A stretch of DNA of 64,000 bases, from contig BSBM01000151.1 of assembly GCA_027924585.1 (NCBI GenBank), forward strand, positions 10,139,501-10,203,500, written 5' to 3'. The notes beneath the pieces were generated by a model that saw nothing but the letters and a program-made list of their open reading frames with translations, ran no database searches and was not told the origin of the DNA. Position 1 is the first letter of the stretch. Each line of letters starts with the position of its first letter. Positions 34,526-44,715 of this stretch are shown in pieces. A program made the translations under genes and the position numbers. Origin of the DNA: Larix kaempferi (lineage: Eukaryota > Streptophyta > Pinopsida > Pinales > Pinaceae).

Positions 34526-35950
34526 ATGTCTCACCACACCAAGCTTGAGGATAATCTTGAAGGAGCTGACAACTTCCGAGCATGGACGTATAGGATTGGG
34601 TTAATCCTAGAAGAGAATGAGTTGGACACCTACATAAGTCAAGAGGTTCCAGTTCCAGAGGGAGATGAGTCTAAGACCTTACACAAGAAGAACTTGGTCA
34701 AAGCCAAGAGAATCATTGTTGATTCTATAAAATACCATCTCATACCCCATGTGTATTCTCTAAAGACACCTAAGGAGATTTTTGACTCCTTGACCAAGTT
34801 GTTTGAAGGAAAGAATATAAATCAGAAGATGACTTCGTGGAATCAATTGAAAGGGGTAAAGTTCCAGAATGGAGAGACCATCCAATCCTACTTTACTAAG
34901 GTCTCTCAAATCAAAGAACAACTTGAAGTTGTGGATGAAGTAGTGGAGAATGGAGAAATTGTCATGACCACATTGAATGGCCTACCTAGGTCATGGGACT
35001 CCTTCATCCAAGGTATCTGTGCAAGAAGGAAGCTGATCTCCTTCAGTAGACTATGGGAGGAATGTTCACAAGAAGAAGCTATGATTGTGGCCCGAGAAGA
35101 AAAGATGGGAAATAAAGATCAAGCTCTCATAGCACACACCAAGAAAGGTAAGCCTAAGAGGGAGCAATATTTTCACAAGAGATCTTCACACCACCATCAT
35201 CAAAGAGAGAAGAAAGATCTGAGATGTTTCACTTGTAATGAGAAGGGACACTATGCCTCAGAATGTCCCAAGAAAAAAAGGAAATCCAACAACAACAACA
35301 ACAACAACAACAACAAGAGAAACAAGAAGAGATATCATGCCCATGCTGCTGAGGATGATGAACCTTCTAGAAAGAAGACTAAGGTAGAAAGTGAAGACTC
35401 TTCAAGTGACGATGAATATGTCCCAATCTCTACTCTCATAGGTACTATTACACATGGGTGTAATGATTGGCTTATTGATAGTGGGGCTTCTAAACATATG
35501 ATGGGATTCAAAGAATCTTTTATGGACCTATCTGAACATGAGTCACCTCATAAGGTGAAACTTGGGGATGACTATCAATACCCCATAAAAGGAAGTGGTG
35601 AAGCCTCCTACAAGTTAGACTCTGGGAAGTCTATGAATATGCAAGATGTTCTATATGTACTTGGACTTAAGAAGAATCTTTTCTCCATATCATCTTTGGA
35701 TGCAAAAGGGATGAGAGTTGCATTTGTGGATGGCCAAGTACTTATGTGGCCAAAAGGTAAGACCATAGATGATGCAGTAGTGATTGGAGAGCAAGAGGGA
35801 GGATTGTACAAATTGAAGGGACAACCTGAACATGCCATGGTACATGAATCCATGGAGCCAAGTGAACTTTGGCATAGAAGGCTTGCTCATGCGCACTATA
35901 GGGCACTACCAATTGCAAGCAAAGCAGTAGAAGGTCTTCCTAAAATCTAG
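34526..35950 (+). CDS. copia gag-protease frame, 474 codons, ends at premature stop
   Basis: Open frame encoding gag, protease and the start of integrase. Residues 1-200: gag (UBN2-like) with FDSLTKLFEGKNINQKMTSW and TTLNGLPRSWDSFIQGI. Residues 234-247: an intact CCHC knuckle CFTCNEKGHYASEC. Residues 255-264: poly-Asn from an AAC microsatellite. Residues 316-328: WLIDSGASKHMMG, the D-S-G-A active site of the aspartic protease. Residues 450-460: ELWHRRLAHAH, the GAG-pre-integrase motif. The ATG follows the leader, and the context fits copia gag starts. TAG at 35,948 ends the frame inside what should be one polyprotein; the same frame continues with the integrase zinc-binding region. This is the only long undamaged retroelement frame in the window. 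It is a truncated polyprotein, not a host gene. Confidence 0.9.
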   Translation: MSHHTKLEDNLEGADNFRAWTYRIGLILEENELDTYISQEVPVPEGDESKTLHKKNLVKAKRIIVDSIKYHLIPHVYSLKTPKEIFDSLTKLFEGKNINQKMTSWNQLKGVKFQNGETIQSYFTKVSQIKEQLEVVDEVVENGEIVMTTLNGLPRSWDSFIQGICARRKLISFSRLWEECSQEEAMIVAREEKMGNKDQALIAHTKKGKPKREQYFHKRSSHHHHQREKKDLRCFTCNEKGHYASECPKKKRKSNNNNNNNNNKRNKKRYHAHAAEDDEPSRKKTKVESEDSSSDDEYVPISTLIGTITHGCNDWLIDSGASKHMMGFKESFMDLSEHESPHKVKLGDDYQYPIKGSGEASYKLDSGKSMNMQDVLYVLGLKKNLFSISSLDAKGMRVAFVDGQVLMWPKGKTIDDAVVIGEQEGGLYKLKGQPEHAMVHESMEPSELWHRRLAHAHYRALPIASKAVEGLPKI

Positions 35951-36362
35951 TCAAAACATGAAGGTGTTTGCAAAGGATGTGCAAAAGGAAAGAACAAAAC
36001 GAAGGCATTTCCAAGCAATGAATGCAAGGCAAAATAAATCTTGGAGATTATCCACTCTGATGTTTGCAGTCCAATGTCATCCAGTTCTCCATGTTTCTTT
36101 CATTGATGATTTCTCTAGGAAGACTTGGGTTTATTTCTTGAAGAATAAAGATGAAGTGTTTGATAAGTTCAAGGAATTCAAAGCCTTGATAGAAAACCAA
36201 ACTAATAAGAAAATCAAGACCTTTAGATCCGATAATGGAGGAGAGTTCACTTCAGGAGACTTCAAGAAGTCATGCAGTGATTCAGGGATTAAGAGGGAGT
36301 TGACCACTCCTCACAATCCACAACATAATGGAGTTGCAGAAAGGAAACAAAGATTGAGAGGG
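35951..36362 (+). pseudogene. copia integrase remnant
   Basis: Same frame as gag first: GVCKGCAKGKNKTKAF (end of the HHCC zinc domain), TAA near 36,035, then IIHSDVCSPMSS with the first catalytic Asp. After a frameshift near 36,090: SFIDDFSRKTWVYFLKNKDE, then KTFRSDNGGEFTS (second Asp) and NPQHNGVAERK (catalytic Glu). All three acidic residues survive, but a stop and a shift lie between them. The C-terminal part of the core is lost where the sequence changes at about 36,365. Confidence 0.9.
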
Positions 36363-36364
36363 AG

Positions 36365-36835
36365 TCCACCCAACAAACAAACAAAGATAAGTATTTAAAT
36401 TGTCATTTCTTGTATATCTAATTGTTTAAATAATATTGTTCAATGATGCATATACTTATGTTCCTAGTCTTAGGTTGTGTATTATGCATATTAGAATAAT
36501 TGCATTAATTAACAGTATACTACTAATATGCATGTGATGGGTAAGTGGCCTATGGCACTTTACAACATTCCATTGCTACTTATCTAGAATGAAATCTCTT
36601 TGCTGACATGTTGGGAGTAGTGAAAACTCTTAACAATGTTCTGGTAGAGATGGAAGGCATCTAGGAAGTTACCCTATGAATACGAGACATGGATGAATTT
36701 TGTATTGAATCATTGGCTAAGATAATTGCATGACTGTATGACATATGCCTTTATGTGTAAGACCTTGTTCTATAAACTATGAGAAGTTTCTAATCATGCA
36801 ATTGAATTTGACTTGTAGGAAAGATGGTGTACAAT
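36365..36835 (+). other. non-homologous block replacing integrase C-terminus and RT start
   Basis: Between AERKQRLRGS and the RT start the expected ~1 kb of coding sequence is absent. In its place are about 470 bp of AT-rich DNA with no coding signal. It starts near GATAAGTATTTAAATTG and ends near TTTGACTTGTAG, giving it a superficially intron-like look, though the left border lacks a proper GT. It may be a deletion filled by a short insertion. Confidence 0.55.
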
Positions 36836-37663
36836 CACCTACAAAAGAAGGACTACAACATTTGTTTCAACAACGAAGTTCAAAGAAAACTATCTATTGA
36901 AGATATTGAAGAATATGAAGTTCCTAGGATCCAGGATGCAGTAATGGAAGAATGCCATGGTCAAGGAATATCAGTCGATCATGAATAATGATGTTTGGGA
37001 TGTGGTCCCAAGACCTGAAGGGAAGTCTGATGTGACTTCCAAGTGGATCTACAAGATCAAGCATGCTGTAGATGGTAGCATAGAGAAATACAAGGCAAGT
37101 TTTGTAGCTCGTGGATTCTCCCAAAAGGAGAGACTTTTGCACCTATAGCCAGATACACTTCCATCAGAACAATACTTGCTCTGGCTGCAATGATGAAGTG
37201 GAAGATACACCAAATGGATGTCAAGACAGCCTTCTTCAATGGTGTAGTCGAAGAGGAAGTGTATGTGGAGAAGCCACTTGGTTTTGAGACACATGACAAG
37301 GAGTCATATTTGTGCAGATTGAAGAAAACCTTGTATGGCTTGAATCAAGAACCTAGGACATGGTATGGCAGGATAGACAACTTCCTGTCCAATTTGGGCT
37401 TTACCAAGAGTAAAGTGGATTCCAACCTTTACTACAAGGTTGAGGAAGCCAATCCAGTGATACTCCTATTGTAAGTGGATGACTTGCTTGTGACAAGTGA
37501 GGATAGATTGATTGTCAACACGAAGAGGAAGCTTGCTTCCGAGTTCGAGATGAAGGACTTGGGAATGATGCATTACTTTCTATGTATGTAGGTGTGGCAG
37601 AGTGCATATGGAATCTTCCTTGGACAAGGGAAGTAAGCAGTAGAGATCCTGAAGTGGTTCGGG
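36836..37663 (+). pseudogene. copia reverse transcriptase remnant
   Basis: Frame pieces: NAMVKEYQSIMNNDVWDVVP and VTSKWIYKIKHAVDGSIEKY (36,950-37,100), FVARGFSQKE, a small deletion near 37,130, YTSIRTILALAAMMKWKIHQ then MDVKTAFFNGVVEEEVYVEK with the first catalytic Asp (37,200-37,270), SYLCRLKKTLYGLNQEPRTW, and SNLYYKVEEANPVILLL. TAA at 37,472-37,474 then replaces the Tyr of YVDD, so the catalytic motif reads stop-V-D-D. KLASEFEMKDLGMMHYFL follows, with another stop near 37,588. Confidence 0.95.
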
Positions 37664-38407
37664 ATGATGGACTCTAAGACCATGGCCACACCTATGGCAT
37701 CGAACATGAAGCTATTGTGTGATGCTTCATTAGAGTCGGTTGATGCCACGATGTATTGTCAGATGATTGGGTCCCTGATGTACCTAACGAACACAAGACC
37801 ATATATTTGCTTTGCGGTGATCACATTGAGCCAGTTCCTGATGGATCCGAGACATGTTCACCTGATTGCTGTAAAGCATATTCTGAGGTACCTGAAGGGT
37901 ACGATTGATTATGGGCTCAAGTATGATGCGAATCAAAAGTTTAACCTGGAGGGTTATGTTGATTTAGATTGGGCAGGCAGTGCTGCAGATAGGAAGAGCA
38001 CTTCGGGGTGTTGCTTCAGTATGGGATCAGGTGTGATCTCTTGGTTTAGCAAGAAGCAATCCTGCATAGAACTGAGTACAGCCGAAGCAGAGTATGTCAC
38101 AGCTTGTTCAGATAGTTGTGAGGTAGTATGGATAGTAAAGATATTGTCTGATTTATTTAATCTCCAGTTGGATGCTACCTGTACCTATTGTGACAACTAG
38201 AGTTGTGTGAATTTGTTAGAGAACCCGGTGTTCCATGATAGTTCGAAGCACATCGAGATAAAATATCACTATATCAGGGATATGGTGCAGAGAGGAGCAG
38301 TGAAGCTCCAATATGTTGCAACATATGAGCAAATTGCAGATGCATTGACCAAACCACTAGCCAGAGTGAAGTTCGACTACTTCAGAGAGAGGCTTCGTGT
38401 TCTTTAG
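37664..38407 (+). pseudogene. copia RNase H remnant and pol C-terminus
   Basis: ATPMASNMKLLCDASLESVD and QMIGSLMYLTNTRPYICFAV, then LEGYVDLDWAGSAADRKSTS with the RNase H Asp, then CIELSTAEAEYVTA with the Glu. One stop at 38,198 splits CDN from SCVNLLENPV (normally CDNQSC, so a Gln codon became TAG). The end HIEIKYHYIRDMVQRGAVKL, DALTKPLARVKFDYFRERL at 38,350-38,400 is the standard end of a copia polyprotein, and the terminal TAG at 38,405 is probably authentic. Confidence 0.95.
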
Positions 38408-38517
38408 ATAGAAGATACTTCGAGGAGGAAGTGATGGGACACATTTGTAGGAACCATTCCAAGCATGGTGGTAGGAGGATCCTTCCCATGGATGTGGATG
38501 TAAGCGTTGTGTGATGA

Positions 38518-38730
38518 GCATCAGGACGATGCTGTGACGATGATCAAGATGATCATGAGATGATGATATGCATCAAAACGATGCTGTGACGATAATCAGG
38601 ATGATCATGTGATGATGATATGCATCAGGACGATGCTATGATGATGATCAGGATGATCATGTGATGATGATGTGCATAAGGATGATGTACTGTATGATGA
38701 TGATCAGTATGATCATCAACATCAGGATGA
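38518..38730 (+). repeat. 52-bp tandem repeat downstream of copia pol
   Basis: Units begin with GCATC/GCATA at 38,518, 38,570, 38,622 and 38,674, an exact 52-bp period. Each has the pattern GCATCAGGACGATGCTGTGA, then GATGATCAGGATGATCATG, then TGATGATGATAT. A fifth unit is degenerate. The DNA is dense in ATCAT/ATGAT inverted motifs. Confidence 0.9.
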
Positions 38731-38799
38731 AACTTCGTGCGAGGATGATCAGGTTGATCATGAGTATCAGTATGATACTCCATGGCCATGGACAGGTTG

Positions 38800-39375
38800 T
38801 GCGATAAGCATATAATCTTTCCCTAGGATATTTGCATATACTCTTGCGAGGTTTTTCCTATGGCATATAATAGCTCCCTGGGAGATCTGGAAAATGCTCT
38901 TTTGAGGTTTTTCTTGGGAGGACATATAATCTTTCCTTGGGATATTTGCAGATACTCTTGTGAGGTTTTTCCTATGGCATATAATATCTCCCTGGGAGAT
39001 CTGGAAAATGCTCTTTCGAGGTTTTGTCCTTGGCATATAATATTTCCCTGGGAGATCCGATAGGTTAAGCAGTAAGCTCGTAATCAGTCCTGGGATGCTC
39101 TTTCGAGGTTTTTCTAGACCACATGTAATCAGTCCTGGAGATCCAATAGGTTGTGCTAGGCACGTAAAAGTCATGGGATTCTCTTTAGAGTTCTTTCCGG
39201 TCATGCTATGCACATAAATGTTCCCGTGACACTCTTTTAAGGTTTTGTGGTGGTCACATGTAATAGCTCCCGGGGAGATCCGATAGGTTGAGCAGTAAGC
39301 TCGTAATCAGTCCTGGGATGCTCTTTCGAGGTTTTGTTGATGCATGTAATCAGTCCTAAGGATTCCACAGGATGG
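38800..39375 (+). repeat. reiterated array before copia right LTR
   Basis: About 11-12 imperfect units, 38-58 bp apart. Their cores are CATATAATATCTCCCTGGGA or CTCGTAATCAGTCCTGGG, mostly followed by ATGCTCTTTCGAGGTTTT. Core starts lie near 38,808, 38,863, 38,922, 38,977, 39,032, 39,075, 39,122, 39,298 and 39,343. A related array in reverse orientation lies at 63,795-64,000, before the LTR of the second copia element. Confidence 0.85.
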
Positions 39376-39626
39376 CCAGCTCGCAGAGATGATGAACACC
39401 TACAGTAGGCTAGGTCTACATCTAGCATGAAAAAGGGCTGGCTCTGTAGAAATTCCTATGACGAGAAGAATTTAGAGATAGCCCGGTGATCGAGATGACG
39501 AGTACAGCAGCAGTGACGATGATGCTCCATGATCCAGTGACAATGATCCGACTCCAGATATGAAGACTTGTGCTGATATGTATTAATGACCTGTGTATAG
39601 AGAATACCTTCCTAGTTAAGATGGAG

Positions 39627-40194
39627 TGTTGATGTATTTGTATTTTTGGAATATATTATTCTATGTATTACACTTCTACTTTATTATATTCATGATGGAG
39701 ATGTATTATTCCTCCAATCAGAAGTGTCTTCATTTGTATTTGTAAGTGTCGCAAGTGTTGCAACTTATATTTGATGGGTTATTATACCACCAGTGTGGGG
39801 TCGGCCCTGCTTGTGTCATGTGAATGGGTTATTAGACTTCCTTAGGAAGTTGGCCTAGCCAGAATTAAAGGCAGGTTAAGTTGTGTATAAATAGAGAGTG
39901 AGTGTGTCTCATTCTATTCATTCACTCACTCATCCAACTTGCATTAGTTGAGAGAGGAGTGCGCACAAGTGGAGGAGGAGTAGCTGCTGATGTCATCTAT
40001 ATTTTGGGGATTGATCTTTGTGATCTTTGTATTGGGGCTTATTCTATCTCTGAGGAAGTTGTGGGGTTTTTCACCTTCTTGGTTTCCACCGAGGAAACTC
40101 TGTGTCTCTTGTGTTTATTATTGTTATGTTGTGCATGTTATTCTCTTAGTAGGATGCTAGATAATGTTTGAATGCAATTATCGAAAAATTTAAA
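39627..40194 (+). mobile_element. right LTR of copia element
   Basis: Starts TGTTGATG after GTTAAGATGGAG (purine-rich tract). Ends AAATTTAAA, where the left LTR has ATATTAACA, so the terminal CA is mutated. TATAAATA lies at 39,886-39,893. Followed by the ATCAT duplication. Confidence 0.95.
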
Positions 40195-40199
40195 ATCAT
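40195..40199 (+). other. right target-site duplication of copia element
   Basis: ATCAT, identical to 33,192-33,196. Confidence 0.9.
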
Positions 40200-40454
40200 G
40201 GGAAGGACACATACAAGGTGTGTGGGTCAACCAAAGGGATGTCGCGTGGGTCGTGAACTAATTACTTGTGCGGGTAGCATGACTATCGAAGGCCGAGAGG
40301 CCGTGATCCACGCTACTGTGTAAAAATTAAGTGTGGCCGACATGGGGCCAAATTTTGGAGTAGGAGGTGGTAAACTTGATCTCCTACAAATGATAAACAC
40401 CCAAAATTAATCACTTAGCATAAAACAACCTAGTTTAAAAGAAATTAAAAAAAA
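40200..40454 (-). other. leader of gypsy element B (distal part)
   Basis: Continues the leader that the copia element interrupts. It lies between the B primer site and the copia target site. No coding signal. Confidence 0.5.
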
Positions 40455-40467
40455 AGTGGAGTCGTCA
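40455..40467 (-). other. primer binding site of gypsy element B
   Basis: The minus strand reads TGACGACTCCACT then a T run. It shares GACTCCACT with the sites of A and E but has lost the GGG. Confidence 0.45.
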
Positions 40468-40474
40468 TTAGAAT

Positions 40475-41369
40475 TGTTGTTGAAACAATTGTACAAGTGT
40501 GCATTCCTACACTTGGAGCCCCTGTGTGGGTGTGTGGTTGTCCTTCAAGTGATCATGCAAGAGATTATTAGTGGAATTCACATAAAATAAAGAAATTGAA
40601 CAAAATAGAATAAAAAGGAAATGGGGGGAGAATGAAAACTCCAACAACAATCAAAGGTATACCAAACCATTTTGTATTGCCTAATGGTCAAGCTGTACAA
40701 CACCTAGGAGGTGTGGGATTCAAGGGAATCCAACAATATCCCTTAGGGAGGCCTTGTTTGTCCAAACTATATGTTAAGTGGATGGTAGAACAATGGAGAG
40801 AAACTCTTGCACCTCGGGGGAAGGTGGAAAGGGAGCTTGGGAATTCTTACAAAGGTAGGAAGAGGTGGGATATGAGGAATCTCCAACACAAATCCAGTAG
40901 CATAACCTTTCTCTTCTTTCTCTCTCCAAAATGCATGCCAATGCCTTCCTTTTATAGACCAATAGGTGGACAAGAAACAACTAGATCCAAATGTGAACTC
41001 ATACACTCCATGAACTAGTTCCAAGGTACACTAAGGGGGATATTTAATGCTACCAAGTGTGTGAGGAGATGAATTAGAATCCTTGGAGGTGATGGATCCT
41101 TCATTGCACCACAGGAAGTAGGTGGTCTGCCATTTGATAGTGGCGCGAGTATCCCTTGGGAATTGAACTCATAACATTCATTGTAGCATGGGTTAAAAAT
41201 GGTTAAGCCATGTGACCTATTCTTTTGACTGGTCCGGGGCACTTTTGGACTCATGCTATCTTTTGGATTTCTTGAGGATGCCCTTGGTGAACTACATTCT
41301 TTATGTTGATGACGTGTTACTGCAAGAATCATTGAAATGCCACATGTGTTCGAGATTTAGGTGTTAACA
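40475..41369 (-). mobile_element. 5' LTR of gypsy element B
   Basis: The minus strand starts TGTTAACACCTAAATCTCG at 41,369 and ends ...TTTCAACAACA at 40,475, with TATAAAAG near 40,950-40,957. Its start interrupts the gag frame of element E exactly after ...RRRCSLIKSN, which shows that B was inserted into E. The left end could be 3 bp different (CAACA repeats). Confidence 0.7.
40950..40957 (-). promoter_or_regulatory. TATA box of B 5' LTR
   Basis: The minus strand reads GTCTATAAAAGGAAGGC. The position, about 415 bp into the LTR, fits a U3 promoter. Confidence 0.6.
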
Positions 41370-42930
41370 GTTGGATTTAATCAAGCTACACCTCCTTCTC
41401 CACTCATCTATGTTATCTGAAATGTGAGTGGAGTTGGATTGTCTTAGCAAAGTTAACAATTCGGTACCAATTTCATAGCGGATCGATAACTGAAAGTGAG
41501 TCAAAAAAGCCATCACAAGGGAGATGAAGTCATTAAAAGAATGTTGGGGTAATTATATATACCATTTTGCTGTATTACCGGTGAGGGTCCTTTGGAAAGC
41601 CTCAAACAAATAGATTCATCCATTAACGAGTTGGAGGAACACCACAAATCATAAGTCATCACGTGGTTTTTGGGATCCTCACCAAGTTTACCATCAAACT
41701 TAGATATGTCAGATGGAAGCTTCACAGGGATGATGGGTGGCCAATATGGGGTGTGTTGTATGCGGTTGTTAGTCAAACGTGACAAGTATGGAAAATCCAA
41801 TGTATCCAGAAAGGGTGGTTGTTGGTTCAGCTGCGGATACTAGTAGTATTGATAAGGCATTTGTGGACCAGTAGGACCATAAGTTTATTGGTTAAAGTTA
41901 TAAGATCCTCCCATGTTTGGGTGTTGGGAAAGTGGTGGAGGAAGGGGTGGGGGGTCATTAGTGGAGCCCCAGTTGGGGGCATACCCATTGAGTTATGTTG
42001 ATTCCATGGGGTATTTGTGTTTCCTGGATAAGGTGTTCCATGGTGAATGTTCCCTAAAGCATTAGGTTGGCAAGTATGGACCATGGCCATGTTTTGGTGC
42101 CAAGGAAGGAGGTGTCCCCGTACAGGATGAACCCATGTAGGTTTCCCCGTGTCTAGGGGTTTCCCTCCAACCATGTTTTTTCCAACTCTTGAAGGTTTCC
42201 ATACAACTATGTTTTTCCCCATGACTGAAGGTTTCCCCCAAGCCATATATGAGTTCTATGGTGGAACTTGTTGAGTTTTTTGTAGTGCTTGCGATCTATA
42301 ATATAAGGGATGAAAATGCGATGTTGTTGGAACACTTGTCATTGGAGTGGAAACAATCCTACTATTATTTACATGGACAGAAGAGGATGGTAACAAATAC
42401 CTACAAATAATTTGACTTGGTAATACCCTTGTCCAAGTAGTTGGGATGTTTTTGTCCTGAAAGAACTCGCTTGGGCCACAGGTATCCTTTGCGGTTGAAA
42501 AGTACCATGACTTCTTGGTAAGTTCATCTCAGAATTTACCACTTTAGAAGTGGAAGGTAAGGAAACCTCTAGATTTAGGAAATCCATATCTAGCTCTCAC
42601 ATAGATGGGTTTATGAAATACAACCTCTCTCGTAGTGATGCTAGGAAATCTTCGCTCGACTGGTGTCTAGGGACTTGTACTATGGGGTAATAGGATTTTC
42701 CAGGAAATGAGGTATTTGCGAGTGTCGGAAAGCCTCCCTCTTCAACTACTTCTACCTCCCCCTCAGGTTGGTCGTTTTGCGGTGCTATACTAGCCTTGTT
42801 AGAGACAAACTCCTCACCTATATGTGCTTCGTTAAAGTGATATTGGGTACCTTGTGGTGGTTGTTGGGGTTGAGGGTCTTCCATTTCTAAACCTTGCATC
42901 CTACATGATCTTCTCAGACTGTGGTTTGAT
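41370..42930 (-). pseudogene. gag of gypsy element E, truncated by B
   Basis: Minus strand from 42,899: MQGLEMEDPQPQQPPQGTQY, an acidic N-terminal part, FPGKSYYPIVQVPRHQSS, a repetitive GKP/GKN segment near 42,150-42,240 (KPSVMGKNIVVWKPSRVGKN), then a Pro/Asn-rich linker. The gag domain follows at 41,600-41,800 (RLTNNRIQHTPYWPPI, LPSDISKFDGKLGEDPKNH, YDLWCSSNSLMDESICLRL). After shifts, MAFLTHFQLSIRYEIGTEL and THISDNIDEWRRRCSLIK run up to the B LTR at 41,369. The rest of E gag and pol were not found on the other side of B. Confidence 0.8.
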
Positions 42931-43634
42931 AGGGTATAGGGATGGATGGTACAAGCTATGTCTCTCTCTAAGGATTTCTAAATAAAACACATAACCAACA
43001 CTATTTAATCTAAAGGAAACAAGAAAAGATGTGAATAGGTGGGATAAATAGTCGGATCCTCACAGGTGTGTCAAGTTGTCACAACCCACGATAGACCATA
43101 GGGTCCAAGAGTAATACTCGGCCCAATATTTCAGAGCACCAATAAAGGAGGATTAGGATCATACCCTTGACTGTATTACCCAACTTCCTGACAGTACGTG
43201 CATAGTACTCTCCTCGAGTGTTTTTATCGGTGTATTGCAACAACAAGATGGCCAAAATGTTTACTCAATTGGTTCCAGGATTATATGGAGGTATCCCGAT
43301 ATACTCAAGATACGAGGGATCTCAAATCCGTATTAGTGTTTTCTAATTTGCAACTATTCTAAAGGGGCCTTCTAATATAATCTAGGTACGTGGAAGAACC
43401 ACATAGTCCCAGGGATACAATGCTGGAAAATAATGACATCTTCTACGTTTAATGATGTTGGAACACGTCTTATAGCCTATCATACAATTTTTCTAAAGAT
43501 TTTAAATTAATGTGCGCTTTATTTTATCTTGAGGTGATTAAGTGGAAAAGATGGACTTTTGACTTTTGACTTGACTCAAGACCATGCATGGATTAGAATG
43601 AAGTGCAAGTCTTTACTTTCTATGAATTCCCTAC

Positions 43635-43684
<50 letters not shown>

Positions 43685-44690
43685 TTTCCTTTTCCAATGC
43701 AAGACAGTCAATGCCAACATAACTTTTCCATTTGAAAAATGATAAAATGATAGCCAAACATTTAAAACCATACACCCAAATCAATCCTAAAGTGACAAAA
43801 ATATCCTTTCAATTTTCACACCAAGATGCAAAAAGATCCTAATTCGTTTCCTATCTTTTCAAATTCAAAAAGACACCTCTAAGCTCTAGAAGAGAAAAAA
43901 TCCAATAATGCTTCCAACCCGATGCAATACAAAGGAAAAGCACTCAAAAACTCTTTTGTGACTCAAATGCACACAAACTTGAAAATCATTTTTTTCTTTT
44001 ATATGAATATAAGGCCTAAAAAGGAACTTTTAGATCTAACTAATGAAAAAAGAAAAAAAGAATATATATATTCCGTAAAAAGATGAATCTACTTTTACAA
44101 CAAATCAATGAGCAAAGAGGTAAAAGAAACAAAGAAACACCCAAGAGAATGAGACTAAAAATTCAAGGATGACCCAAACTTTTCAAAGCCTATCAAAGCA
44201 ACCCACACAAAGAAAAATTAATGAATGTAAAGTCTAATGGAAAAGAACACTTCAATCACCAAATAATTGAAAACCAAAAAGTGGAATCAATAGCCAATAG
44301 GAAGTTAGAGAGTGAACAATCACTGCAAAAGGAAGTAATAAATCCGAGAAGCAAACCCAATCCAAAATTATGAGCAGAAAAACCTAGAAAAAACCCCAAA
44401 TTACCTACAATGTCACAGTTTGCAAACAGACACAGTGCGGCAATTCACAATGTCGCAGGAGTAACGCAGCCCTGGTGCGATAGTGCCACACTATATTCAA
44501 AAGGGAGTTGCGACAAGCACTATAAGAGTTATAAAAAAGAAAGGATATCAACACAACTCAAAAAATCTAAGGTCTCAGAGTCGATTTGGATCACACAGTG
44601 ACTCTAACAGTCCACTTCACACTGAAGCAAAGCAAAGTAAACAAGATCCAATGATACACAATTCAAACAAATCCAAACAAAACCTAAAGT
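42931..44690 (-). other. leader of gypsy element E
   Basis: Non-coding. Contains a (GA)n microsatellite and A-rich tracts. It lies between the E primer site and gag. Confidence 0.5.
43639..43682. repeat. (GA)22 microsatellite
   Basis: An uninterrupted GA dinucleotide run of about 44 bp. Confidence 0.95.
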
Positions 44691-44694
44691 CCTC

Positions 44695-44710
44695 TCCCAG
44701 TGGAGTCGCT
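44695..44710 (-). other. primer binding site of gypsy element E
   Basis: The minus strand reads AGCGACTCCACTGGGA after the LTR end ...CTCCAAACA and a short AAAATT spacer. The tRNA is not assigned; it is not the tRNA-Met type. Confidence 0.6.
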
Positions 44711-44715
44711 AATTT

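Larger units (their letters stand above)
33197..40194 (+). mobile_element. complete but inactive Ty1/copia retrotransposon (6,998 bp)
   Basis: Bounded by two LTRs (577 and 568 bp) and a perfect 5-bp target duplication. Order: LTR, tRNA-Met primer site, gag with zinc knuckle, protease, GAG-pre-integrase, integrase, reverse transcriptase, RNase H, a long repeat-rich 3' tail, purine-rich tract, LTR. The domain order PR-INT-RT-RH is diagnostic of copia. By hand I count about 35 substitutions and one 9-bp indel between the LTRs (about 94% identity), so the insertion is not recent. It sits in the leader of gypsy element B, on the opposite strand. Stops, a small deletion near 37,130 and a non-homologous block at 36,365-36,835 make it defective. 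Confidence 0.95.

Noticed and set aside
34526-35950. 474-codon frame as a possible host gene
   Set aside because: CCHC knuckle, D-S-G-A protease and GAG-pre-integrase motifs between matching LTRs identify it as copia gag-pro.
38518-39375. Regular repeats that might suggest a CRISPR array
   Set aside because: Units vary in length and sequence, there are no unique spacers, and no cas genes; it is a retrotransposon tail in a plant-type genome.
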